The notes beneath the pieces are model-generated. The model did no database searches. It had not been told where the DNA came from and saw only the letters and a list, made by a program, of their open reading frames with translations. A program made the position numbers and the translations under genes. This document shows positions 53,649 through 60,550 of a stretch of 64,000 bases of DNA, one piece after another (position 1 is the stretch's first letter; every line of letters begins with the position of its first letter). The stretch is from an uncultured Eubacteriales bacterium (GTDB taxonomy: Bacteria > Bacillota > Clostridia > Christensenellales > Aristaeellaceae): NCBI GenBank assembly GCA_902778055.1, contig CACYWL010000011.1, positions 1 through 64,000 of the forward strand. Reading direction: 5' to 3'.

Positions 53649-54575
53649 ATGACACAGAAAAAGATTTATTCGGGAATCGACCGGATTCCCAGCGGAAAAG
53701 CCTCGGAAAAGCTGACCCCCGGATGCCTGGTGCTTGAGGGCGGGGCCTTCAAGGGACTGTATACCCAGGGCGTGCTGGACGCCTTCATGCTGTCGGACCT
53801 GAACCTGCAGTGCGTGATCGGGGTTTCCGCCGGGGCGCTGTCGGGGGCGAACTATGTCTCCGGGCAGATCGGCCGCTCCGCGCGGGTGGGCCTGACCTAC
53901 AGGCATGACCCGAGATACGTCGGGCTGAAGGCGTTGAAGAACAGCCGGAGCATCGTCGACGTCGGATTCCTGACGGAGGATCGGGGCATCTACGAGCCGC
54001 TGGATCAGGAGCGGTTCAACCGGCCGGAGCAGCGGTTCCTGGCCGTCGCGACCAACTGCCTGACCGGGGAGTGGGAGGCCTTCGAGAAGGGGAAGTGCTC
54101 CGACATTTTCCTGGCCGCCCGGGCCTCGGCCACGCTGCCGTATCTCGCCCCGATGGTCGAGATCGACGGCACGCCCTATCTGGACGGCGGATGCGCCTGC
54201 AAGATTCCCTATCAGTGGGCGCTGGACAACGGATTTGAGAAGATCATCGTGATCCGGACGCGGGAGACCGCCTTCCGGAAGAAGAACCGGGAGGATCCGC
54301 TGGCGGAGAAGGTCTATCGGAAGTATCCGAAGATCATGGAGAAGATCAAGCGGATGAACCTGGAGGCCAACCGGGAGTTCGAGGAGGTCGAGCGGCTGCA
54401 TGAGGAAGGCCGGCTGCTGCGGATCGCGCCCTCGCGGGAGGTGCTGGTGAGCCGGCTGGAGCGGGACATGGAGAAGCTCGGCGAGCTGTACTGGCTCGGG
54501 TATTCGGACGCCATGGAGCGGCTCGGGGAGGTCCGGGCCTATCTCGGAGTTGACGGGCCGGAAGCCACGGCCTGA
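53649..54575 (+). CDS. patatin-like phospholipase
   Basis: The 308-residue protein has the patatin oxyanion motif VLEGGAFKGLYTQG near residue 28, the nucleophile Ser in VIGVSAGALSG near residue 60 and the catalytic Asp in YLDGGCA near residue 179. It is of the bacterial COG4667-like group. It would hydrolyse acyl esters of membrane lipids. It lies 142 bp after the BMP gene, separated by GC-rich sequence, and its ribosome site is weak. Confidence 0.85.
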   Translation: MTQKKIYSGIDRIPSGKASEKLTPGCLVLEGGAFKGLYTQGVLDAFMLSDLNLQCVIGVSAGALSGANYVSGQIGRSARVGLTYRHDPRYVGLKALKNSRSIVDVGFLTEDRGIYEPLDQERFNRPEQRFLAVATNCLTGEWEAFEKGKCSDIFLAARASATLPYLAPMVEIDGTPYLDGGCACKIPYQWALDNGFEKIIVIRTRETAFRKKNREDPLAEKVYRKYPKIMEKIKRMNLEANREFEEVERLHEEGRLLRIAPSREVLVSRLERDMEKLGELYWLGYSDAMERLGEVRAYLGVDGPEATA

Positions 54576-54612
54576 GCCGCGGGCCGGGGTCCTGTTAAAA
54601 AAATGCTTTTGG

Positions 54613-54641
54613 TTGTCAAAAGAGAACGGGAATGCTAAAAT
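54613..54641 (+). promoter_or_regulatory. promoter of the flavin/PAP2 cluster
   Basis: TTGTCA (54613-54618) and TAAAAT (54636-54641) have a 17-bp spacer, 27 bp before the first start codon. Confidence 0.65.
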
Positions 54642-54667
54642 AATCGGATGGGGAGGTGCGGAAAAGG

Positions 54668-55111
54668 ATGAACGGGATTCTGGCCAACAGGACGCTGATC
54701 TGCTGTCTGACCGCCTGGTTTTCCGCACAGCTCGCCAAGTATCTGATCGACGGGCTGCGGAAGCAGGGGTGGAGTCCCCGGCATCTGCTTTTCGGATCCG
54801 GCGGGATGCCCTCGTCGCACACGGCGTTCGTCGCCGCGCTGGCGACTATGGCGGGCCTGCTGGAGGGCTTTGACTCGCTGAGTTTCGCGATCTGCTTCGT
54901 GCTGCTGTTCATCGTCATGACCGACGCCATCGGCGTCCGGCGGGAGACGGGGCGGCAGGGCAGCGCGATCAATCTGCTCATGGACTGGTTCACCCTCGAG
55001 CACAAGAGCGCCGAGGAGAGCGAGGACCTGAAGGAAAGGATGGGCCATAACCCGCTGGAGGTGCTGATCGGGCTGCTCTGGGGGATCGGGTGCGCCCTGA
55101 TCTTCCGATGA
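54668..55111 (+). CDS. divergent PAP2 family membrane protein
   Basis: The 147-residue protein has four or so hydrophobic segments and the divergent-PAP2 motif LFGSGGMPSSHTAFVAAL near residue 36, plus VMTDAIGVRRETGRQ. ATG 54668 is chosen over GTG 54656, which would abut the ribosome site. The family's phosphatase activity is unproven. It overlaps the next gene (ATGA) and opens the cluster. Confidence 0.85.
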   Translation: MNGILANRTLICCLTAWFSAQLAKYLIDGLRKQGWSPRHLLFGSGGMPSSHTAFVAALATMAGLLEGFDSLSFAICFVLLFIVMTDAIGVRRETGRQGSAINLLMDWFTLEHKSAEESEDLKERMGHNPLEVLIGLLWGIGCALIFR

Positions 55112-55506
55112 GGACGGAGCAGAGCGGGCTGCGTTTCCGGAAGGGGGACGCGGCGGTGACCGCGGCGGTGGTGCTTTTTGCGATCGGGATGCTGGCCTGG
55201 ATGCTGTTCGGGCCGGGCGCCGGGGAAACGGCGGCCCTTGCCCGGATTTATCAGGACGGGCAGATGATCCGCGAGCTTTCCCTCGGGGAGGACACCGAGG
55301 TCACGGTCGGGGGCCTGTACATGAACCGGATCACGGTCCGCGGCGGGCGGATCGCCATCACGGAGAGCAGCTGCCCGGGAGAGGACTGCGTCCATTCCGG
55401 CTGGATCGACCGGCCCGGCCGAAGCCTGGTCTGCCTGCCGAACCGGGTTGAAATCCGGCTCGAGGGCCCGGCGGCGGAGGACGACGTGGACGCGGTGGTA
55501 TGGTGA
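55108..55506 (+). CDS. NusG domain II-containing membrane-anchored protein
   Basis: The 132-residue protein has one N-terminal TM segment (AAVTAAVVLFAIGMLAWMLF) and an extracytoplasmic NusG-II-type domain: GQMIRELSLGEDTEVTVGG, then ITESSCPGEDCVHSGWI and RSLVCLPNRVEI. The two conserved CP/C pairs are typical of this family. It regularly neighbours Gx-transporter and FMN-binding genes. I recall these as parts of Gram-positive flavin-based electron-transfer loci. Confidence 0.85.
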   Translation: MRTEQSGLRFRKGDAAVTAAVVLFAIGMLAWMLFGPGAGETAALARIYQDGQMIRELSLGEDTEVTVGGLYMNRITVRGGRIAITESSCPGEDCVHSGWIDRPGRSLVCLPNRVEIRLEGPAAEDDVDAVVW

Positions 55507-55514
55507 GACCCGAG

Positions 55515-56030
55515 ATGAAGACGAAGGACCTGACGCTCATGGGGATCCTGACCGCCCTTGCCCTGGCGCTGAGCCTGGTCGAGCGGATGATTCCCCTGGA
55601 GCTGCTGATTCCCCTGCCGGGGGTGAAGCTGGGGCTGGCCAACACGGTGACGCTGTTCGCCCTGTACCGGCTCAGCCCGGCGCAGGCGGCGCTGATTCTG
55701 ACCGCCCGGTGCCTGCTGACGGCGGCCTTCAGCGGAAACATGACCGGGCTGGCCTTTTCGATGGCAGGGGGGCTGATCTCCCTGGGCGTCATGGCCGCGG
55801 CGCGGCACAGCCGGCACCTGAGCGTTTTCGGCGTCAGCGTGCTGGGCGCGGCAGGGCATAACTTCGGGCAGATTCTGACGGCCCGGCTGCTGATGAATTC
55901 CCCGTATATCTGGGGTTATCTGCCCTATCTGCTGCTGATCGGGACGGCCTGCGGGCTGGCGACCGGGGCGGTCGGCGCCGGGGTGCTCAGATCCCTGGGC
56001 GCCGCCGGGAAAAGCCTGCGGGGCGCGTGA
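55515..56030 (+). CDS. Gx transporter family (HepPP_syn_1-like) membrane protein
   Basis: The 171-residue protein has about five TM helices and the family start KDLTLMGILTALALALSLVE, then PGVKLGLANTVTLFALY and GLAFSMAGGLISL. It resembles ECF-type S components, although the family is often labelled heptaprenyl diphosphate synthase component I. ATG 55515 has a partial GGTGAG site; ATG 55500, overlapping the previous stop, is the alternative. In this setting it probably handles a quinone, flavin or prenyl substrate. Confidence 0.8.
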   Translation: MKTKDLTLMGILTALALALSLVERMIPLELLIPLPGVKLGLANTVTLFALYRLSPAQAALILTARCLLTAAFSGNMTGLAFSMAGGLISLGVMAAARHSRHLSVFGVSVLGAAGHNFGQILTARLLMNSPYIWGYLPYLLLIGTACGLATGAVGAGVLRSLGAAGKSLRGA

Positions 56031-56051
56031 GCGGACACGGAAGGAGAATGA

Positions 56052-57086
56052 ATGGGCCTGAAAGGGAAAAAACGCCTGTGCGCGGCGCTGGCGGCGGTCT
56101 GGACGGCGTTCTGCTGCGCCGGATGCTCCGCGGCGCCGAAGCAGCGGTATCAGGTCACGTACATGGAGCTGTTTGACACGGTGACCGCGATCACCGGATA
56201 CGCGGAGAGCGAGGAGGAATTCAACCGGGAGGCCGGGCGGATTCATGACGAGCTGGAGGCGTACGACCATCTGTACGACATCTATCAGGAGTATCCGGAG
56301 ACGGTGAACCTCTGCACGGTGAACCGCAGCGCCGGGGAGACCCTGACGGTGGATCAGCGGATCATCGACCTGCTGCTCATGGCGAAGGAAATTGACGGGA
56401 TGACCGGGCACCGGGTCGACGCGATGTACGGCGCGGTGCTGCGGATCTGGCATGAGGCCCGGGAGGAGGGAATCCTTCACCCGGAAAGCGCGAAGGTGCC
56501 GGAGCGGGCGGAGCTCGAGGCCGCCGCGGCCCACACGGGGTTCGGGCTGATCGAGATCGATCCGGAGAAGCGGACGGTCCGGCTGACGGATCCGGAGGCG
56601 AGCCTGGACGTGGGGGCTCTGGCCAAGGGGTACGCGACCCAGAAGGTCGCGGAGACCCTGCCGGAGGGATACCTGCTGAGCGTCGGGGGCAATGTTTCGG
56701 CCACCGGGCCGAAGCCCGACGGGAAGCCCTGGGTCGTCGGCATCCAGAACCCGGACGCCGGGGAGCAGGCCTACCTCGAGAGGGTCGAGATCTCCCGGGG
56801 CGCGGTCGTGACCAGCGGGGACTATCAGCGGTACTACGTGGCGGACGGTGTGAAATATCATCACATCATCGATCCGGAGACGATGTATCCCGGGGAAAAA
56901 TGGCGCGCGGTGACGGTGATCACCGAGGATTCCGGGACGGCGGACGCGCTGAGCACGGCCCTTTTCCTGATGGACCGGGAGGAAGGGCAGGCGCTGCTGG
57001 ACCGGATCGGGGGCGAGGCCCTGTGGATCGCTCCGGACGGGGCGATTGTCCAGAGTCCGGGGCTTGGGGACTGGCTCCGGAAATGA
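56052..57086 (+). CDS. apbE: FAD:protein FMN transferase (ApbE), lipoprotein
   Basis: The 344-residue protein has a lipoprotein signal (VWTAFCCAGCSAAPK) and ApbE motifs: RVDAMYGAVLRIWH near residue 117, DVGALAKGYATQKVAE near residue 188, VTSGDYQRYY and the metal/FAD region HHIIDPETMYPG. ApbE transfers FMN from FAD to Thr in FMN_bind domains. The next gene encodes a protein with two such domains, so enzyme and substrate lie side by side. Confidence 0.92.
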   Translation: MGLKGKKRLCAALAAVWTAFCCAGCSAAPKQRYQVTYMELFDTVTAITGYAESEEEFNREAGRIHDELEAYDHLYDIYQEYPETVNLCTVNRSAGETLTVDQRIIDLLLMAKEIDGMTGHRVDAMYGAVLRIWHEAREEGILHPESAKVPERAELEAAAAHTGFGLIEIDPEKRTVRLTDPEASLDVGALAKGYATQKVAETLPEGYLLSVGGNVSATGPKPDGKPWVVGIQNPDAGEQAYLERVEISRGAVVTSGDYQRYYVADGVKYHHIIDPETMYPGEKWRAVTVITEDSGTADALSTALFLMDREEGQALLDRIGGEALWIAPDGAIVQSPGLGDWLRK

Positions 57087-57141
57087 CGGGATTTCTCCGG
57101 GAATGAAGGGAATTCTCCGGAAATGAAGGGAATTCTCCGGA
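57081..57141 (+). repeat. 20-bp tandem repeat after apbE
   Basis: About three units of GGGAATGAAGGGAATTCTCC-type sequence run from the apbE stop to about 57141; the first is diverged. It may have arisen by slippage and holds GAATTC in each later copy. Confidence 0.7.
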
Positions 57142-57243
57142 AGGCCGGAGACGGAAGAATCGGATGCTGTTCTCCGGGAGACCGGAGAGATGAGCGGGAA
57201 ACCAAATCAGCCCGGCGAGGCCGGGATCGGGAGAGGGATTGGA

Positions 57244-58395
57244 ATGAACAAGAAGCTGCCTGCATGGCTGGTACTGACGGTGATCTGCGTGGTTGCGGCC
57301 GCACTGCTGGCCGGGACGAACCTGATGACCAAGGATGTCATTGCGGAGAACGCGAACCGCGCCAAGATGGAAACGCTCGGGAAGCTGCTTCCCGACGCGA
57401 AGACCTTTGAGGACGATCCGGAGAGCGGCATTTCCATCGGCAAGGATGGGGACGGCAATCCGGTGGGATACGCGCTGGCCGCGGTCACGCAGGGCTTCGG
57501 CGGCGAGGTTGAGACGACGGTGGCCGCGCGGCCGGACGGGACCATCAACGGCATCAGCGTCGGCGGATCCAACTTCGCCGAGACCGCCGGTCTGGGCGCC
57601 CGGGCCAAGGAGCCGGAATTCCAGGCTCAGTTTGCCGGGAAGACCGCGCCGGTCGCGCTGAAGAAGGACGGCGGTGAAATCGACGCGCTGAGCGGCGCGA
57701 CGATCACCAGCCGCGCGGTCGTCAAGGGCGTCAACCAGGCCATGGAGGGCATCGCGGCGGTGGCCGGGTTCACCGTCGAGAGCACCAGCACCGCGGAGCA
57801 TCTGGGCGAGGGCAAGTATGCCGCGACTGCCCAGGGATACGGCGGGCCGGTCAAGGTCTACCTGACGCTGGACGACAGCCGGACGATTCAGGAAATCGCC
57901 ATCGGCGACAGCCAGTTTGCCGAGACCAAGGAAGTGGGAGGAAGGGCGAAGGAGCCCGCCTTCCAGGATCAGTTTATCGGGAAGACACTTCCCGTCGCGA
58001 TCGGGGACATTGACGCGATCAGCGGCGCGACGATCACGACCAATGCCGTGATCGAGGCGATCGGGGAGATCAACGACGCCCTGGACAAGGGCCTGGCGGA
58101 CAGCCCGATCACCGAGGAGAAGCAGCCCGAGGCGGCGCCTGCCGAGGAGAAGAAGGAATCTGCCGCCGGCACGAAGACGGGCGTGCGGAAGCGCAGCGGC
58201 GGCAGCGCTGCGGCGACCGCGGCCCCCGAGGCGGAGAGCACCCAGAGCGGGAACGTGAAGGTGCGCAGAAAGACCGCCGGGACCACCGCGACGCCGGTCC
58301 CCGATGCCGAGGCTGCCGAAGCTGAGGCCACCGAAGCCCCCGCCGCGGAGGCCACCCAGAGCGGGAACGTGACGGTCCGCAGAGTGAAGAAATAA
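57244..58395 (+). CDS. exported protein with two FMN-binding domains
   Basis: The 383-residue protein has an N-terminal membrane segment (LPAWLVLTVICVVAAALLAG) and two FMN_bind domains whose flavinylation motifs are DALSGATITSRAV near residue 141 and DAISGATITTNAV near residue 258. A charged, Ala/Glu/Lys-rich tail contains TQSGNVKVRR and TQSGNVTVRR repeats. The Thr in SGAT is the ApbE target. This domain layout resembles PplA of Listeria flavin-based extracellular electron transfer. ATG 57244 follows GGGAGAGGG. Confidence 0.88.
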   Translation: MNKKLPAWLVLTVICVVAAALLAGTNLMTKDVIAENANRAKMETLGKLLPDAKTFEDDPESGISIGKDGDGNPVGYALAAVTQGFGGEVETTVAARPDGTINGISVGGSNFAETAGLGARAKEPEFQAQFAGKTAPVALKKDGGEIDALSGATITSRAVVKGVNQAMEGIAAVAGFTVESTSTAEHLGEGKYAATAQGYGGPVKVYLTLDDSRTIQEIAIGDSQFAETKEVGGRAKEPAFQDQFIGKTLPVAIGDIDAISGATITTNAVIEAIGEINDALDKGLADSPITEEKQPEAAPAEEKKESAAGTKTGVRKRSGGSAAATAAPEAESTQSGNVKVRRKTAGTTATPVPDAEAAEAEATEAPAAEATQSGNVTVRRVKK

Positions 58396-58399
58396 GAAG

Positions 58400-58426
58400 A
58401 AGACAGGGGGACGGTTCTTCTGTCTT
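58400..58426. repeat. AAGACAG-type palindromic repeat, left copy
   Basis: AAGACAG...CTGTCTT arms enclose GGGGACGGTTCTT. The copy at 58541-58567 is the same sequence inverted with one difference, so the two flank a 114-bp segment as a larger inverted pair. Confidence 0.75.
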
Positions 58427-58468
58427 GCTGCGGAGGTCAGTTTCCCCGCAAAAAGAATAATGGATATA

Positions 58469-58506
58469 CAGAAAGGCCCTTTCCGGCAACGGAGAGGGTC
58501 TTTCTG
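58469..58506 (+). terminator. terminator-like hairpin after the FMN-binding gene
   Basis: CAGAAAG-(G)-CCCT-TTCCG pairs with CGGA-AGGG-(T)-CTTTCTG around a short loop, forming an almost perfect 38-base stem-loop. T-richness beyond it is weak. Confidence 0.6.
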
Positions 58507-58540
58507 TTCCGAAAAATCATCTATCTAACCTGGCAGAGAA

Positions 58541-58567
58541 AAGACAAAAGAACCGTCCCCCTGTCTT
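58541..58567. repeat. AAGACA-type palindromic repeat, right copy
   Basis: AAGACA...TGTCTT encloses AAAGAACCGTCCCCC. It supplies the stop codon of the truncated U32 peptidase frame to its right. A related copy lies at 60398-60425. Confidence 0.75.
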
Positions 58568-58718
58568 ACAGCGCTTCCCGAAGCTCCTCCGGACTGAAAT
58601 TATCCGCAGCCGACCGCAGGCCGAACCGCTTCATCCCTCCGTACACCGCGTCCGCCCCAAAGCGAAGGGCGGCCTTCAGCTGAGACATTCCCCCCGCGGG
58701 GGCCAACAGCTCCATCAT
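58566..58718 (-). pseudogene. N-terminal remnant of a U32 family peptidase
   Basis: From ATG 58718, with AGGAGAG upstream, the frame reads MMELLAPAGGMSQLKAALRF then GADAVYGGMKRFGLRSAADN for 50 codons. This is the conserved opening of U32 peptidases, which are normally about 400 or more residues long. It stops at TAA inside the palindromic repeat, so everything after residue 50 is lost. Confidence 0.75.
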
Positions 58719-58736
58719 CTTTCTCTCTCCTGTTCC

Positions 58737-58921
58737 TTATCTGAAGTCGAACAGCGCGATCAGGGTATCGGAGATGTCCAGATAATCTGTCAGCTGAAGC
58801 GAACTCAATTTAGAATATCTTCTCACATTCAGATCCACATGGCGCGGATGCTCGCAGGCGATATGCCCCTGAATCTCTTCGGCAGGGGAGGATATGCGGA
58901 TCGGCAGATGAACCGCGTTCT
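58737..58921 (-). pseudogene. C-terminal remnant of an unidentified gene upstream of the U32 scrap
   Basis: Read leftward from the repeat at 58925, one frame gives LPIRISSPAEEIQGHIACEH, then VDLNVRRYSKLSSLQLTDYL, and ends DTLIALFDFR at a TAA (58737-58739). It has no start codon and runs open into the repeat. Its stop lies 18 bp before the U32 start, as in an operon. I do not recognise the family. Confidence 0.5.
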
Positions 58922-58924
58922 GTA

Positions 58925-58955
58925 GGGAACGAAAAGGACCGTCCCTATCGTTCCC
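58925..58955. repeat. GGAACGA palindromic repeat next to the MATE gene
   Basis: GGGAACGA (58925-58932) and TCGTTCCC (58948-58955) surround a GGACCGTCC core. It abuts the stop of the MATE gene and the broken end of the remnant at 58737-58921. Confidence 0.8.
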
Positions 58956-58956
58956 T

Positions 58957-60315
58957 TCAGGCGTCTTCGTCAGGTTCGGGCAGATCCCCGCTGGCCTCCC
59001 TCTTTTTCCAATGGAGGAAGAACGGGACGGCCGTTAACAGCGTCAGAATTTCCGCGGCGGGGGTGGCATACCAGAGCCCGGAGGAACCCAGGAGCGGCGG
59101 CAGCAGGAAGATGCAGACCAGGGGACCGAAAAAGCCCTTGACCGACGCGATGACGAGGGACGCGGTGCCCTGATTCAGCCCGGTGAAGTAGGAGGAGCTG
59201 CAGGTGGTGATTCCCCCCACAATGTAGGAGAGGGAAATGATCTCGAGCGCCTCCACGGACTTTGCGGTCAGATCCTCAGAATAGCCCACGAAAATCCTGG
59301 ACAGCGGATAAGCCAGAGAGAAGCTCAGGGCCGCCAGCCCCAATCCGAGCAGCCCCATCAGGGTAAAAGCGGTGCGGCGCAGGCTGCGCAGCGCGGGCAC
59401 ATCCTTTTTCCCCAGCCGGTATCCGACCACCGGGACCATGCTCATGCTGATGCCGTAGAAGATGGCGACATAAAGCCCGGAAACATACTCGCTGACCGCG
59501 TAGGCGCCGACCCCGTCGTTCCCCATCCAGCGAAGCAGCTGCAGATTGAAGATCACGGCCACGGCGGCATAGGAAACCGCGTCCGCCATCTCGGAGGCGC
59601 CGTTATACATCGTCCGCCCCAGGGAACGGAGATCCCGGCTGGGCGCGGTGAAATGCAGGGGATTCTTCTTGTTCATGAAGTAGAAAAGGGGAATCACCGC
59701 GCTGGCCATCCAGGCCAGCCCCGTTGCGAGGGCCGCGCCCTGCAGGCCCCAGCCGAAGACGGCCATGAAGAGCCAGTCCAGCAGAATATTTGCCGCGGCA
59801 TTGACGACCGTCGCCGCCAGCCCGAGGCCGGGCCGCTCCGCGGTGATCAGCAGCGGATGAAAGGCCATGGACAGCATCTGGAAGGGCATGAAAAAGGAGA
59901 GCATCCGGCCGTAGACGATGCAGTCCGGCGCCATTTCCGCGTCCGCGCCGATCCATACCGTGATCGAGGGAAGCAGGAAATAAAGGGCGGCGGACAGGAT
60001 CACGCTCAGCAGGGCAAGCACGGCCATGGCCTGGCTCAGGATCCTGCTGGCCTGCTCCTTCCGCTCTTCGCCCAGGTCCCGGGCGATCAGCGCGCTGGCG
60101 CCGGTGCCGAACATCAGCCCCACGGCCATCACGACAAACAGCGGCGGGAAGATCAGGTTCTCCGCCTCAAAGGCCGTTTCGCCGATATAATTGGAAATAA
60201 AGAATCCGTCAGCAACCTGATAGGAGTTATCCACCAGCTGCATGCCGATGCTGGGCAGGGCAAAGCGCAGCAGGAGGGGGATTGTAAAATGATCGGAAAG
60301 CTGAATGCGTCGCAT
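58957..60315 (-). CDS. MATE family efflux transporter
   Basis: The 452-residue protein has twelve predicted TM helices and MATE features: an N-terminal LRFALPSIGMQLVDNSYQVA near residue 16, FGTGASALIARDLGEERKEQ near residue 69 and a repeat of the fold in the second half (YGISMSMVPVVGYRLGKKDV). MATE proteins export cationic drugs or metabolites by Na+ or H+ antiport. It diverges from the NRPS gene, so it could export the NRPS product. The last codons (PEPDEDA) lie right against the repeat. Confidence 0.9.
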   Translation of the reverse strand: MRRIQLSDHFTIPLLLRFALPSIGMQLVDNSYQVADGFFISNYIGETAFEAENLIFPPLFVVMAVGLMFGTGASALIARDLGEERKEQASRILSQAMAVLALLSVILSAALYFLLPSITVWIGADAEMAPDCIVYGRMLSFFMPFQMLSMAFHPLLITAERPGLGLAATVVNAAANILLDWLFMAVFGWGLQGAALATGLAWMASAVIPLFYFMNKKNPLHFTAPSRDLRSLGRTMYNGASEMADAVSYAAVAVIFNLQLLRWMGNDGVGAYAVSEYVSGLYVAIFYGISMSMVPVVGYRLGKKDVPALRSLRRTAFTLMGLLGLGLAALSFSLAYPLSRIFVGYSEDLTAKSVEALEIISLSYIVGGITTCSSSYFTGLNQGTASLVIASVKGFFGPLVCIFLLPPLLGSSGLWYATPAAEILTLLTAVPFFLHWKKREASGDLPEPDEDA

Positions 60316-60345
60316 GATCTACCTCGTGAAAAATAGTATGCCGGA

Positions 60346-60375
60346 ATTATACCACGCGGAACGGGGGAAAAACAA
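60346..60375 (-). promoter_or_regulatory. promoter of the MATE gene
   Basis: On the minus strand TTGTTT (60375-60370) and TATAAT (60351-60346) are separated by 18 bp, 30 bp before the start codon. Confidence 0.6.
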
Positions 60376-60397
60376 TGCCGGATGAAGCAGACCGGGC

Positions 60398-60425
60398 AAG
60401 ACGAAAGAACCGTCCCCCTGTCTCC
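60398..60425. repeat. AAGACG-type repeat between the divergent promoters
   Basis: This is a diverged copy of the AAGACA...TGTCTT element (AAGAACCGTCCCCCTGTCT). It sits between the MATE and NRPS promoters. Confidence 0.65.
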
Positions 60426-60436
60426 ACCCGGCAGCA

Positions 60437-60465
60437 TTGACGGCGGGGAAAGAATTCAGTAAAAT
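60437..60465 (+). promoter_or_regulatory. promoter of the NRPS gene
   Basis: TTGACG (60437-60442) and TAAAAT (60460-60465) have a 17-bp spacer. A leader of about 80 bases follows. Confidence 0.65.
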
Positions 60466-60550
60466 GAAAAGAAAGCTGACAGGTGAGAATTCAATCTGGC
60501 CCGCCGCGCCCGAAAGGCGCAGGAGCCTGCAGGAATGAGGGAAAGAAAAA

